Assembly: GCF_004345645.1 (NCBI RefSeq)
Contig: NZ_SLWS01000001.1
Coordinates: 708,714-772,713 of the forward strand
DNA length: 64,000 bases
From: Actinocrispum wychmicini
Lineage (GTDB): Bacteria > Actinomycetota > Actinomycetes > Mycobacteriales > Pseudonocardiaceae
Reading direction: 5' to 3'
Part shown: one piece after another, positions 51,063-60,311 of the stretch
How positions within the stretch are numbered: the stretch's first letter is position 1
How the letters are laid out: each line of letters begins with the position of its first letter
Position numbers and translations under genes: made by a program
The notes under the pieces: generated by a model
Told to the model about the DNA's origin: nothing
Databases searched by the model: none
The model's input: only the letters and a program-made list of their open reading frames with translations

Positions 51063-52397
51063 ATGGGTGACATTCGGTGGAAGGGCCTCAACCACGAGAC
51101 CATCCACAAGATGATCAACGAAGGGCCTGGGCCGTCCGCGTCCGGGCCGTTCGCGGAGTTCTACGGAAAGCTGTCCGAAGGACTCGCGAACATCAGCAAG
51201 GACCTGCACGGCAAGCTCACCACGCTCAAGGTGAACTGGGAGGGCGCCTCGGGTGACGCGGCGCAGGCCGGCATGTCGCCGCTGAAGGACTGGGCGGACA
51301 CCGCGCAGACCGGTGCGAATGTGATGAAGATCTCGTATGAGGAGCAGGGCACCTTCGTCGGCCAGGCTCGGGCTGAGGTGCCCAAGCCGGTCAAGGTGAC
51401 CACTCCGTCGCCGTCCGGGTGGGATATCGCCGCCGCCGCTGCCGGGGTCGTCATGGGCAACCCTGGGCCGGCCGCCGCTGTCGCCGCGCAGGCCGCGGAC
51501 CACGAAGGCCAGGAGCGCGCCCAGGACGAGGCCGCGCGCAAGGCCGTGGACGCGATGAACAAGTACCAGGACTCCAGCAAGTTCAACGCCGAGACGCTCG
51601 GCCGGTTCGAGGCGCCGCCGCAGGTGGTCGTGTCGACGCCGCCGCCGATCCCCGGCTACCACAGCGAACCCGTGGACACCGGCGGGCTGCACAAGAGTTC
51701 GACCTTCTCGCACAGCACCACGGACCCCAACCACTACACGCCGCCGACGTCGCACATCCCAGGCCCGCCGCCGCCGACGCACGTCCCAGGGCCGACGCCG
51801 CCGCCTGGGACCCCGCCGCAGCACGTGCCCACACCGCCGCCGCCGGGGACCACGCCGAGCCAGCACTTCCCGACACCCACGCCGACTCCGACGCCGGAGC
51901 CGCTGCCGCGCCCGCCGTACCCGAACCCGACCCCTGGGCCTGGGTTCCCGCCCGGCGAGGGTCCGTTCGTGCCCGGCCAGGGTGGCTGGAACGCCGGCGG
52001 TCAGAGCGGCAACACCTATGGCAACGGCGGTCTGAACGAGACCGGCGGCCGGGGTGGCACCGGCGGCCCGGGTGGCCAGGGTGGTCGCGGTGGGGTCGGC
52101 GGCCAGGGCAACTTCGGCGGCGCTGACGCCGAGGGCCGGCAGATGGGTCGTGGTGGCGCTGGTGCCGGCGCGAACCCGTTCGCCCAGGAGGGTGTCGGTC
52201 GTGGCGGCGGCATGGGTGGCAACGCCGCCGGTGGCCGTGGCGGGGCCGGTGGTCAGATGGGCGCCGGTGGCGGTCGCGGCCAGGGCGAGGACGACGAAGA
52301 GCACGAGACGCCGAGCTACCTGGTGGAGACCGAGGACGTGTTCGGTGACGACCGGATGGTGGCGCCACCGGTGATCGGTGAGCGGCCCGAGCAGTGA
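51063..52397 (+). CDS. PPE-like ESX substrate with Pro- and Gly-rich tail
   Basis: A 444-aa protein. Residues 1-180 are helical with the VNWEGASGDAA turn (Trp-x-Gly) and AGMSPLKDWADTAQTGANVM, as in PPE/WXG-type substrates. Then come a Pro-rich repeat (about 200-300) and a Gly-rich repeat (about 325-410), ending in the acidic, conserved-looking TPSYLVETEDVFGDDR. The last bases overlap the EspG gene (GTGA). Secretion by an ESX system is expected; no core ESX genes are in the window. Confidence 0.83.
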   Translation: MGDIRWKGLNHETIHKMINEGPGPSASGPFAEFYGKLSEGLANISKDLHGKLTTLKVNWEGASGDAAQAGMSPLKDWADTAQTGANVMKISYEEQGTFVGQARAEVPKPVKVTTPSPSGWDIAAAAAGVVMGNPGPAAAVAAQAADHEGQERAQDEAARKAVDAMNKYQDSSKFNAETLGRFEAPPQVVVSTPPPIPGYHSEPVDTGGLHKSSTFSHSTTDPNHYTPPTSHIPGPPPPTHVPGPTPPPGTPPQHVPTPPPPGTTPSQHFPTPTPTPTPEPLPRPPYPNPTPGPGFPPGEGPFVPGQGGWNAGGQSGNTYGNGGLNETGGRGGTGGPGGQGGRGGVGGQGNFGGADAEGRQMGRGGAGAGANPFAQEGVGRGGGMGGNAAGGRGGAGGQMGAGGGRGQGEDDEEHETPSYLVETEDVFGDDRMVAPPVIGERPEQ

Positions 52398-53203
52398 TCG
52401 ATCTGGGAGCACCGGTGCAACCCAGGCCCGTCACGATCTCGGCGCTGGAGTTCGACGTCCTGTGGGAGCACCTCGGGCTGGAGGACATGCCTCTGGCGGT
52501 GAAGGTGCCCTCACCGGGCGCGACGCACACCGAGCGGAAGCAGCTTGTGCAGCAGGCGTGGGCGGAGTTGGAACAACGTGGCCTCGGCCGGTCGGTCGAC
52601 ATCCACCCGGGGATCAGCACCGGCCTGCATGTGCTGGCCCGGCCGGACCGTGAGGTCGACGGCCGGACGTGGCTCGGCCGCAGTGTCCGCTTCCTCGCCG
52701 CCTCGCGCGGCGAGGACGCGGTGCTCGCGATCCTGGCCGACAACTACCTGACCATGCACAGCATCGCGCCGACCGCGTTGCCGAGCGTGTCGATCGGGGT
52801 GTTGGCGCAGGTCCCGGCCGGTCCTGGCCAGTCGGTGAGCCTGCTGTCGGCTGATTTCGAGACGGCCGCGAACCAGGGCGGCGGGACGCGGCGTGGCTTC
52901 GAGGACGCGCTACGCGGCCGTGGTGTGCGCGAGGACGACGTGGTCACCCTCGCGGCCATGATCAACGACGTGCAGGCGACCGGGAACTTCGGCGCCGCCG
53001 CGCGGGACAAGTGGGGCAAACGGCACCGGGCGGACCGGGTGGTGGCGTTCTTCGACACCGAAGAGGGCCGGTATGTGCAGCTCCGCCGCGCGTCCCAGGA
53101 CGGCAGTGTCTGGACCACGATCGCGCCCACCGACAACCGGCGGCTCGTCCATCACGTCGAGCAGTTGCTGAACGAGATCGTGCAGAACTCCGAAAGCAGG
53201 TAG
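52394..53203 (+). CDS. EspG-like ESX secretion chaperone
   Basis: A 269-aa protein of the EspG family, which binds PPE-type substrates in the cytosol and delivers them to the ESX machine. Features: ISALEFDVLWEHLGLEDMPL, the central SLLSADFETAANQGGGTRRG, and the C-terminal RVVAFFDTEEGRYVQLRRAS with VWTTIAPTDNRRLVHHV. Overlaps the PPE-like gene by 4 nt, which supports the partnership. Confidence 0.86.
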   Translation: MIDLGAPVQPRPVTISALEFDVLWEHLGLEDMPLAVKVPSPGATHTERKQLVQQAWAELEQRGLGRSVDIHPGISTGLHVLARPDREVDGRTWLGRSVRFLAASRGEDAVLAILADNYLTMHSIAPTALPSVSIGVLAQVPAGPGQSVSLLSADFETAANQGGGTRRGFEDALRGRGVREDDVVTLAAMINDVQATGNFGAAARDKWGKRHRADRVVAFFDTEEGRYVQLRRASQDGSVWTTIAPTDNRRLVHHVEQLLNEIVQNSESR

Positions 53204-53581
53204 TTGCCCAGAAAGCCGGTCGACCCGCACGAGCTGCGGGCCGCGGTCGCCGCGGTCACGCCCTGGCTCGACGGCGACGAGGACACGCCCGCACGCCCGG
53301 TGCTCGCCACCGCCGTGCGGGCTTCGTTGCGCACACTTGAACAGATCGCGCCGGGTCACAGTGTCGAAGTTCGCGTTCCGCCGTTCGCGGCGATCCAGTG
53401 CGTGCCGGGCCCGCGACACACCCGGGGGACGCCGCCGAACGTGATCGAGACGGACCCGAAAACGTGGCTGGAGCTGGCGACCGGCCGGTTGGCGTTCGCC
53501 GACGCGGTGGCCGACGGCCGGGTCACCGCGTCCGGGACCAGGGCGGACATTTCCGGCCTGCTGCCGATCGTCAGGATCTGA
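53204..53581 (+). CDS. sterol carrier-type (SCP2-like) protein
   Basis: A 125-aa protein, TTG start immediately after the EspG stop. Sequence RPVLATAVRASLRTLEQIAP with SVEVRVPPFAAIQCVPG and TWLELATGRLAFADAVADGR resembles the sterol carrier-fold domain encoded beside purF in many actinomycetes. Ligand unknown. Confidence 0.78.
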   Translation: MPRKPVDPHELRAAVAAVTPWLDGDEDTPARPVLATAVRASLRTLEQIAPGHSVEVRVPPFAAIQCVPGPRHTRGTPPNVIETDPKTWLELATGRLAFADAVADGRVTASGTRADISGLLPIVRI

Positions 53582-53677
53582 CAGAGTGGGGGGCACCACA
53601 GCTGAATCGCCCGAACGGACGCTGCCGCCCCTTACACTGCATAGGCAGCCTGCTTTCGTCCCCAGGGAGCCCCTGAA

Positions 53678-55201
53678 GTGGTCACGGACCAGTCAGCCCC
53701 CCCAGCCGGATCCGTCGACGCCGAACCCCGCGAGGAATGCGGGATCTTCGGGGTCTGGGCGCCGGGTGAGGAAGTCGCCAAACTGACCTACTACGGGCTG
53801 TACGCGTTGCAGCACCGTGGCCAGGAGGCGGCCGGCATCTCGGTCGCCGACGGCCGGCAGGTCGTCGTGTTCAAGGATCTCGGGCTGGTCAGCCAGGTCT
53901 TCGACGAGCAGGTGCTGCTGTCGTTGCGCGGCCACGTCGCGGTCGGCCACTGCCGGTACTCCACGACCGGGTCGGGGACGTGGGAGAACGCCCAGCCGAC
54001 GTTCCGCACCACCGCGGCCGGCACCGGCCTGTCCCTCGGCCACAACGGCAACCTGGTGAACACCGCGGAGCTGTTGGAGCGCTCCCGGGCGGCCGGGATC
54101 AGCGTGAAGAACGGCGCGACCACCGACTCGGACCTGATCTGTGGCCTGCTGGCGGCGAACGCCGCGGACAAGGGCATGGAACAGGCCGCGATGGAGCTGC
54201 TGCCGACGTTGAGCGGCGCGTTCTGCCTGGCCTTCTCGGACGAGTCCACCTTGTACGCGGCGCGCGACCCGCATGGGGTGCATCCGCTTGTCCTCGGCCG
54301 CCTTGAGCGTGGCTGGGTGGTGGCGAGCGAGACCGCGGCGCTGGACATCGTCGGCGCCTCGTTCGTGCGCGAGGTGGAGCCGGGTGAGCTGCTGGCGATC
54401 GACGAGGGTGGCCTGCGGTCGTCCCGGTTCGCCGTGCCGGAGCCCAAGGGGTGTGTTTTCGAGTACGTGTACCTGGCCCGGCCGGACACGACGATCTCCG
54501 GCCGCAGTGTGCACGCGACCCGGGTGGAGATCGGCCGCCGGCTGGCCAGCGAGCACCCGGCCGACGCGGACCTGGTGATCCCGGTGCCGGAGTCCGGCAC
54601 CCCGGCCGCGATCGGCTACGCCCAGGCGTCCGGCATCCCGTACGGCAGTGGCCTGGTGAAGAACGCGTACGTCGGCCGGACCTTCATCCAGCCGTCGCAG
54701 ACCATCCGCCAGCTGGGCATCCGGCTGAAGCTGAACCCGCTGCGGGACGTCATCCGCGGCAAACGGCTGGTGGTGGTGGACGACTCGATCGTCCGCGGCA
54801 ACACGCAACGCGCCCTGGTGCGGATGCTGCGCGAGGCTGGCGCGCTCGCGGTGCACATCCGGATCGCGTCGCCGCCGGTGCGGTGGCCCTGCTTCTACGG
54901 CATCGACTTCGCGTCCCGCGCCGAGCTGATCGCCAACGGCCTGGACCAGGACGGCATCCGCCGGTCGGTGGGCGCGGACTCGTTGGGGTACCTGTCGCTG
55001 GAGAGCCTGGTGGCGGCCAGCGAGCAGCCCCGTACCCGGCTATGCATGGCGTGCTTCGACGGCCGTTACCCGATTCCGTTGCCCGACGAGGCCATGATCG
55101 GCAAGCACTTGCTGGAAGGCCTGGAAAAGGGTGTCGCCGGGGCGGCCACACCTGTCATGGTCAACGGGTACGGTGCCGAGGACGCCCTGCAACGTCCGTG
55201 A
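53678..55201 (+). CDS. purF: amidophosphoribosyltransferase
   Basis: A 507-aa enzyme for the first committed step of purine synthesis (PRPP and glutamine to phosphoribosylamine). Start GTG 53678. A 20-residue propeptide precedes the nucleophile Cys 21 in EECGIFGVW, so self-processing is expected; LQHRGQEAAGI and HCRYSTTGSG complete the glutaminase site. The PRPP-binding motif is LVVVDDSIVRGNTQRALV. The Cys residues of the family's Fe-S cluster are at PCFYGIDF and LCMACFDGRYP. Length normal. Confidence 0.96.
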   Translation: MVTDQSAPPAGSVDAEPREECGIFGVWAPGEEVAKLTYYGLYALQHRGQEAAGISVADGRQVVVFKDLGLVSQVFDEQVLLSLRGHVAVGHCRYSTTGSGTWENAQPTFRTTAAGTGLSLGHNGNLVNTAELLERSRAAGISVKNGATTDSDLICGLLAANAADKGMEQAAMELLPTLSGAFCLAFSDESTLYAARDPHGVHPLVLGRLERGWVVASETAALDIVGASFVREVEPGELLAIDEGGLRSSRFAVPEPKGCVFEYVYLARPDTTISGRSVHATRVEIGRRLASEHPADADLVIPVPESGTPAAIGYAQASGIPYGSGLVKNAYVGRTFIQPSQTIRQLGIRLKLNPLRDVIRGKRLVVVDDSIVRGNTQRALVRMLREAGALAVHIRIASPPVRWPCFYGIDFASRAELIANGLDQDGIRRSVGADSLGYLSLESLVAASEQPRTRLCMACFDGRYPIPLPDEAMIGKHLLEGLEKGVAGAATPVMVNGYGAEDALQRP

Positions 55202-55232
55202 CGCCATGACAGACGAAGGTGGAGAGCCCGCA

Positions 55233-56309
55233 GTGACTACCCAGTCCGACGGTCCCAGGACGACGTACGCGGCCGCGGGGGTGAGCATCGACGCCGGTGA
55301 CGAGGCGGTGGAGAAGCTCAAGCCGTGGGCGACCAAGGCGTCCCGACCGGAGGTGCTGTCCGGGATCGGCGGCTTCGCCGGGCTGTTCAAGCTGAAGCTG
55401 GACCGGTGGAAGGAACCGGTGATCGCGGCGTCCACCGACGGCGTCGGCACCAAGATCGCGGTCGCCCAGGCCATGGACGTGCACGACACGATCGGCCTCG
55501 ACCTGGTCGCGATGGTCGTCGACGACCTGGTGGTGTGCGGCGCGGAACCGTTGTTCCTGCAGGACTACATCGCGGTCGGCAAGGTCGTCCCGGAGAAGAT
55601 CGAGGCCCTGGTGAAGGGCATCGCGGCCGGCTGTGTCCAGGCCGGCTGCGCGTTGCTCGGCGGGGAGACGGCCGAGCATCCCGGACTGATGGCCGAGCAG
55701 GACTACGACGTGTCCGCGACCGGTGTCGGCGTGGTCGAGGCGGACAAGGTCCTCGGTCCGGACCGGGTCCGCCCCGGTGACGTGGTGATCGGCATGGCGT
55801 CGTCGGGCCTGCACTCCAACGGCTACTCGCTGGCCCGGCACGTGCTGCTGGAGATCGCCCGGATGCCGCTGGAGGGCCAGGTCGAGGAGTTCGGCCGGAC
55901 GCTCGGCGAGGAGTTGCTCGAGCCGACCAGGATCTACGCCAAGGACTGCCTCGCGCTGGCCGCGGAGGCCGACGTGCGCACGTTCGCGCACATCACCGGC
56001 GGCGGCCTGGTGGCGAACCTCGCGCGGGTGATCCCGCCGGGCCTGGCCGCGGTGCTCGACCGGGGCACGTGGACCCCGGCGTCGGTGTTCGCGGTGATCG
56101 GCCGCCGTGGCCGGGTCGAACGCGACGAGCTGGAGCGCACGTTCAACATGGGCGTCGGCATGGTCTCCGTGGTCAGCCCGGAGGATGTGGACCGCGCGCT
56201 GGCGGTGCTCACCGCACGGCACGTGCCCGCGTGGGTGCTCGGCGAGATCACTGTCGCTGAGGTTGACTCACCCCGTGCGGTACTGCGTGGTGATCATCCG
56301 AGATTCTGA
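55233..56309 (+). CDS. purM: phosphoribosylformylglycinamidine cyclo-ligase
   Basis: A 358-aa AIR synthase, next after PurL in the pathway. GTG 55233 is preferred because ggtggag lies 8 nt before it; ATG 55206 is possible. Motifs: TTYAAAGVSIDAGDEAV, ASTDGVGTKIAVAQ, DLVAMVVDDLVVCGAEPLFL, LLGGETAEHPG and HITGGGLVANLARV. It follows purF by 31 nt, probably co-transcribed. Confidence 0.95.
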   Translation: MTTQSDGPRTTYAAAGVSIDAGDEAVEKLKPWATKASRPEVLSGIGGFAGLFKLKLDRWKEPVIAASTDGVGTKIAVAQAMDVHDTIGLDLVAMVVDDLVVCGAEPLFLQDYIAVGKVVPEKIEALVKGIAAGCVQAGCALLGGETAEHPGLMAEQDYDVSATGVGVVEADKVLGPDRVRPGDVVIGMASSGLHSNGYSLARHVLLEIARMPLEGQVEEFGRTLGEELLEPTRIYAKDCLALAAEADVRTFAHITGGGLVANLARVIPPGLAAVLDRGTWTPASVFAVIGRRGRVERDELERTFNMGVGMVSVVSPEDVDRALAVLTARHVPAWVLGEITVAEVDSPRAVLRGDHPRF

Positions 56310-56333
56310 GGCAACCCTGGACGGAGTTGTCCC

Positions 56334-56840
56334 GTGTTAAGCGGTGTGCACGATCGGGACCGTGACTTCGGCGAGTACGTCGACGCCCGGGCCCTCGTCA
56401 TGCGCAGGACCGCATACCTGTTGTGCGGTGACTGGCACCGCGCGGAGGACCTTGTCCAGACGGCTTTGGCAAAGATGTACGCGGTCTGGCCACGGCTCGT
56501 CCGGGTCGAGTCGCTCGACGCGTACGCCCGGAAGGTCCTGGTCCGGACGGCGATTGACGAGTCCCGCCTGGCGTTCCGACGTCGGGAGACCGCGGTCTCG
56601 GCCGTGCCGGACTCGGCTTTCGACAGTGCCGACGTGGCGTCCCGCCTGGACGTGCGCGCGGCCTTGGCCGCCCTGCCCGCCAGGCAGCGCGCGGTGGTGG
56701 TGCTGCGTTACTGGGACGACCAGTCCATTGAGGAGACAGCCCGAATTCTGGGCTGTAGCACGGGAACAGTGAAAAGCCAGGCGTCCAAGGGCCTCGCCGC
56801 CCTGCGCCGCCTGCTGGAACCAGCCGGGGAGGTGCGGTGA
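56334..56840 (+). CDS. SigE-family ECF sigma factor
   Basis: A 168-aa protein (GTG 56334). Region 2 with RRTAYLLCGDWHRAEDLVQ and KMYAVWPRLVRVES, region 4 with LPARQRAVVVLRYWDDQSIE and STGTVKSQASKGLAALRR. This is the short actinomycete SigE-like type. It overlaps the next gene by 4 nt. Confidence 0.9.
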   Translation: MLSGVHDRDRDFGEYVDARALVMRRTAYLLCGDWHRAEDLVQTALAKMYAVWPRLVRVESLDAYARKVLVRTAIDESRLAFRRRETAVSAVPDSAFDSADVASRLDVRAALAALPARQRAVVVLRYWDDQSIEETARILGCSTGTVKSQASKGLAALRRLLEPAGEVR

Positions 56841-57226
56841 GCGACGACATCCGCGACTTGCTGAACACGGCGTTCACCAACGAGCCCCCGCTGCGGTTCG
56901 AGCGCACGGCGGTGATCACCCGGGGGCGTCGCGTGATCCGGAAACGCTGGATGATGGCCGCCGGCAGCGCGGTGATCAGCGTCATCGTGCTCACCGGCGG
57001 AATCCTGCTGGTCGCCGGCCTGCAGCAGGGCTCTTCGGCACCGCTTCAGCCCGGTACCGCCAAGACGTGTTTGACGCCGTCCCCGTCGGGTGAGCGCGGC
57101 GGGTCGTCGTCGGCCTGTCCGTCGTCCGACGCGAACTGGAACAATTCCTGGCCGGGCATCATCCCCTCGGACGACCTTTCCGGCAGCGACCACTCCACCG
57201 ACGACAACAGCGCGCCGCCGAGTTGA
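56837..57226 (+). CDS. membrane partner of the SigE-type sigma factor
   Basis: A 129-aa protein with a cytosolic 35-residue N-terminus, one membrane helix (MMAAGSAVISVIVLTGGILLVA) and an acidic, Ser-rich outside tail with two Cys residues. Overlap with the sigma gene suggests an anti-sigma role. No zinc-type anti-sigma motif is visible. Confidence 0.72.
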   Translation: MSDDIRDLLNTAFTNEPPLRFERTAVITRGRRVIRKRWMMAAGSAVISVIVLTGGILLVAGLQQGSSAPLQPGTAKTCLTPSPSGERGGSSSACPSSDANWNNSWPGIIPSDDLSGSDHSTDDNSAPPS

Positions 57227-57268
57227 TTTTCGTTTCGAGTCCGGGAGCTTGTGCGTCACAATGGGGGC

Positions 57269-57694
57269 ATGGCGGAGGACTTGATGGTGACCGGCGCGCT
57301 GGTGATCCCAGCGGCCGAGTTGCGCGAACGGTTCTCCCGGTCGTCCGGACCTGGTGGGCAGGGGGTGAACACCGCGGACAGCCGGGTGGAGCTGTCGTTC
57401 GACGTGGGCGCTTCACCGTCCATTCCAGACAGTCTGCGGCCGGCGATCATCGAACGCCTCGGGCGCCGGGTGGTGCATGGCGTGGTGACGGTCGCGGCCA
57501 GTGAGTTCCGCGCGCAGCTGGCGAACCGACGGGCGGCGCGGGAGCGGTTGGCGGCGCTGCTGAGGTCCGCGGCCAAGCCGCCGGCACCCGCACGGCGGCC
57601 GACCAAACCCGGCCGGGGCGTGCGGGAGCGGCGGCTCGCGGACAAGCGCAGGCGCAGCGAGACCAAGCGTGGCCGTCAGGCCGTCACCGACTGA
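57269..57694 (+). CDS. arfB: ribosome-rescue peptidyl-tRNA hydrolase ArfB
   Basis: A 141-aa release-factor-like protein that frees peptides from stalled ribosomes. The GGQ motif is at residues 29-31 (RSSGPGGQGVNTADSRVEL), followed by the domain 3 fold and a basic C-terminal tail (RERRLADKRRRSETKRGR) that enters the mRNA channel. Start ATG 57269. Length fits the family. Confidence 0.92.
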   Translation: MAEDLMVTGALVIPAAELRERFSRSSGPGGQGVNTADSRVELSFDVGASPSIPDSLRPAIIERLGRRVVHGVVTVAASEFRAQLANRRAARERLAALLRSAAKPPAPARRPTKPGRGVRERRLADKRRRSETKRGRQAVTD

Positions 57695-58739
57695 CGATCT
57701 TGTCGTACGCCTGCTGGTCGTGCGCGCCCTCAGTGTTGATCAGGACGACTGTGGCGGCCGGTGACACCCCCAGCGGGTCACCGGCCGCGAAGTAAGCCCG
57801 TGCCCCAGCGGCACTTGCGGCGCCGCACTCGCCGGCGACGATGTTCTCGTCGGCCAGTGCGCGCATCCCCCAGTGGGCTTCCTCGTCGCTGATCGTCACC
57901 GCGGCGTCGACGCCGCCTTTCAGGTACGGCCAGGCGGGTCCGTCGATCTCACCGGTGTTCAGACCGGCCATTGTGGACGGATGAGGCCCTGGTACGGCCA
58001 CCGGTCGCCCGGCCGCCAGGGATTCCGCGAGGCACCCGGCCTTCTCCGGCTCGACCGTGAGGATGCGTGGCCTCGGCCCGGCGGTGCGGTAGTGGCTGAC
58101 GACACTCGACCCCAACGTGCCGCCGCCCACCGGGACTACCACCAGGTCAGGCGCGCCGAGCTGCTCGTCGATCTCACGCATGATCGTGCTGTATCCCTCG
58201 CGCGCCCACAGCGGTGTCATCGATTCGCCCACATCGCCTACGAGCAGGGCTTTCCCGTGTGCGTGCGCAGTGGCCTTGCCGACCGCGACCTCGTAGTCGC
58301 CGTCAACCAGATGCACGTTCGCGCCCTCCGACCGGATCGCCTCGACGCGGGCCGGCGCCGTGCCGGCGGGGATGAAGATGTCCGCGCCTACCCCCAGCAG
58401 GCGCGCGACATACGCCACAGCTCGGCCGTGGTTGCCCGCGGTCGCGCTCACCAGTGTGGTCTCGGGATCCACGTCGATGTCGGCGAAACCGCCGGTGACC
58501 CCGCCCAACGCCCGGAATATCGCCCAGGACGCGCCCAGGATCTTGAACGACGGCAGCCCGGCGCGCAAGTGTTCGTCCTTCACCAGCACCCGCTTGACGT
58601 TCAGTTCGCGGGCCAGGGCCGGTGCTTCCAGCAGCGGCGTCGGCATGAAGCCGGGCAGGGTCCTGTGTAACTCCAGCGGGTCACCCGCCTGTGGGTGGGG
58701 CGGCGCTGACCAGGTGTTCGCCGTCGGATTGAGGTACAT
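57684..58739 (-). CDS. PLP-dependent lyase, diaminopropionate ammonia-lyase-like
   Basis: About 351 aa of the fold-type II PLP family. The Lys for the cofactor is in GLPSFKILGASW; TAGNHGRAVAYVARLLG is the Asn-His-Gly substrate motif and VVPVGGGTLGSSVV the phosphate-binding Gly loop. The HRTLPGFMPTPLLEAPALA start is typical of diaminopropionate ammonia-lyase. It overlaps arfB by 11 nt, tail to tail, and is divergent from a GntR regulator across a 47-bp gap. Confidence 0.85.
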   Translation of the reverse strand: MYLNPTANTWSAPPHPQAGDPLELHRTLPGFMPTPLLEAPALARELNVKRVLVKDEHLRAGLPSFKILGASWAIFRALGGVTGGFADIDVDPETTLVSATAGNHGRAVAYVARLLGVGADIFIPAGTAPARVEAIRSEGANVHLVDGDYEVAVGKATAHAHGKALLVGDVGESMTPLWAREGYSTIMREIDEQLGAPDLVVVPVGGGTLGSSVVSHYRTAGPRPRILTVEPEKAGCLAESLAAGRPVAVPGPHPSTMAGLNTGEIDGPAWPYLKGGVDAAVTISDEEAHWGMRALADENIVAGECGAASAAGARAYFAAGDPLGVSPAATVVLINTEGAHDQQAYDKIVSR

Positions 58740-58755
58740 GATCCGCACTCTACAT

Positions 58756-58767
58756 TCTGAATTCAGA
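58756..58767. promoter_or_regulatory. GntR-type operator between divergent genes
   Basis: TCTGAATTCAGA is a perfect 12-bp palindrome in the gap between the lyase and its GntR regulator. It is placed to control both promoters. Confidence 0.7.
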
Positions 58768-58786
58768 GTGCGGTACTCTGTCCAGT

Positions 58787-59419
58787 GTGGCCATCATCAA
58801 ACGCCCGCTCCGCGAGCAGATCCGCGACGAGGTCCTGCTGCGCATGGTCCGTGGTGACCTCGCCGTCGGCGGCCGGATCAACGAAGGCCACCTGGCCGAC
58901 GACCTGGGCGTGAGCCGGACACCCCTGCGTGAGGCGTTGGCGAACCTGGCCCAGGAAGGCGTCCTCGAACTGCGCCCCAACCGGGGTTACTGGGTGGCCC
59001 CGGTCACCGCGGCCGAGGTCCGTGAGACGTACCCGGTGATCGGCGCGCTCGAGGTTTTGGCCCTGCGCGGCAGTTCACCGGCCGAACTGGTGGCGCACGC
59101 GCCGGAGCTGATCGAGCTGGCGGACGCGATGCTGGATGTGCCACCCGGCGAGGCGGGCGCCGCCGACGACCGGTGGCATGACGAGCTGCTGCGGTTCTGC
59201 CCGAACCAGCGGCTGCTGCACCTGATCAAGACCCAGAAGACCGTGGTGCACCGGTACGAGTTCGCGTATTTCTACGAGGAGGGCCGGATCGCCGAGTCGG
59301 CCGCGCAGCACCGCCGGATCGCCGAGGCCGTGCTCGCCGGTGACCTCGACCTGGCCGCCCGTGAGCTGCAGGACAACTGGGAGATTGGGATGCGCCTGCT
59401 GATCGACCTGATCACGTGA
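58787..59419 (+). CDS. GntR/FadR-family regulator (FCD domain)
   Basis: A 210-aa protein from GTG 58787, perhaps leaderless. A winged helix at residues 5-70 (LREQIRDEVLLRMVRGDLAV, then DDLGVSRTPLREALANLAQE, LELRPNRGYWV) is followed by an all-helical FCD-type effector domain. It probably represses or activates the divergent lyase gene, with the amino acid substrate as ligand; inferred from position. Confidence 0.88.
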   Translation: MAIIKRPLREQIRDEVLLRMVRGDLAVGGRINEGHLADDLGVSRTPLREALANLAQEGVLELRPNRGYWVAPVTAAEVRETYPVIGALEVLALRGSSPAELVAHAPELIELADAMLDVPPGEAGAADDRWHDELLRFCPNQRLLHLIKTQKTVVHRYEFAYFYEEGRIAESAAQHRRIAEAVLAGDLDLAARELQDNWEIGMRLLIDLIT

Positions 59420-59435
59420 CCACTAGTGTCGGGGC

Positions 59436-60311
59436 ATGATCGAGGAGTTTCAGGTGGTGGGACCGGATGCCGGCCCGTACGGCGTGGTCACGGGTCCCGA
59501 CGGCGCGTTGTGGTTCACCGTGGTGCACGCCGGCCAGGTCGGCAGGTTCGTCCCCGGTTCCGGCGCCGAACTGCACCAGCTCCCGTCCGCCGGCAGCGGG
59601 CCCACGGTGATCACGCCGGGCCCGGACGGCGCCTTGTGGTTCACCGAGTACCAGGGCCACCGGATCGGCCGGATCAGCACCGCGGGCGAGGTGACCGAGT
59701 TCGCGCCGCCCACACCCGACTCCGGGCCGTACGGGCTGGCCGCCGGCGCCGACGGGGCCCTGTGGTTCACCGAGATCAACGCCGACCGGATCGGCCGGAT
59801 CACGCCGGAGGGCGCGATCACCGAGTTCCCGCTGCCCGTCAAGGGCGGGTTCCCGTCGATGATCACGGCCGGGCCCGACGACGGCCTGTGGTTCACCCTC
59901 AACCAGGCCAACAGCGTCGGCCGGATCGACCTCGGCGGCGACATCACCGTCCACCCCCTGCCCACGCCGAACGCGGCACCGGTCGGCATCACGGCCGGCC
60001 CGGACGGCGCCCTGTGGTTCGTGGAGATCGGCGCGGCCCAGATCGGCCGGATCGCGGTGGACGGCCACATCGACGAGTTTCCCTTGCCGGACAAGGCATC
60101 CCGGCCACACGCGATCGTCGCCGACGACACCGGCGCGCTGTGGTTCACCGAGTGGGGCGCCAACCGGGTCGGCCGGATCACCCAGGCCGGCAAGATCGAC
60201 GAGTTCGACCTGCCCACGCCGTCGTCCGAGCCGCACGGCATCACCCTCGGCCCGGACAACGCGATCTGGACAGCGCTGGAAACCGGCTTCCTGGCCCGCG
60301 TCAGCGGCTAA
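59436..60311 (+). CDS. virginiamycin B lyase-like protein
   Basis: A 291-aa beta-propeller of about seven repeats, each around DGALWFTE and RIGRI. The residues used by streptogramin lyase Vgb are in place: His in SRPHAIV, Glu in FTEWGANRVGRI, and Glu-His in SSEPHGIT. Vgb-type enzymes linearise type B streptogramins. In soil actinomycetes close homologues are frequent, and many have unknown substrates, so resistance activity is possible but not assured. Confidence 0.85.
   Translation: MIEEFQVVGPDAGPYGVVTGPDGALWFTVVHAGQVGRFVPGSGAELHQLPSAGSGPTVITPGPDGALWFTEYQGHRIGRISTAGEVTEFAPPTPDSGPYGLAAGADGALWFTEINADRIGRITPEGAITEFPLPVKGGFPSMITAGPDDGLWFTLNQANSVGRIDLGGDITVHPLPTPNAAPVGITAGPDGALWFVEIGAAQIGRIAVDGHIDEFPLPDKASRPHAIVADDTGALWFTEWGANRVGRITQAGKIDEFDLPTPSSEPHGITLGPDNAIWTALETGFLARVSG

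Noticed and set aside
51740..52300. Repetitive DNA suggesting a repeat array or CRISPR
   Set aside because: It is the coding sequence of Pro- and Gly-rich tracts of the PPE-like protein; there are no regular spacers.
59480..60260. Regular DNA repeats of about 120 bp
   Set aside because: They encode the blades of the Vgb-like beta-propeller.
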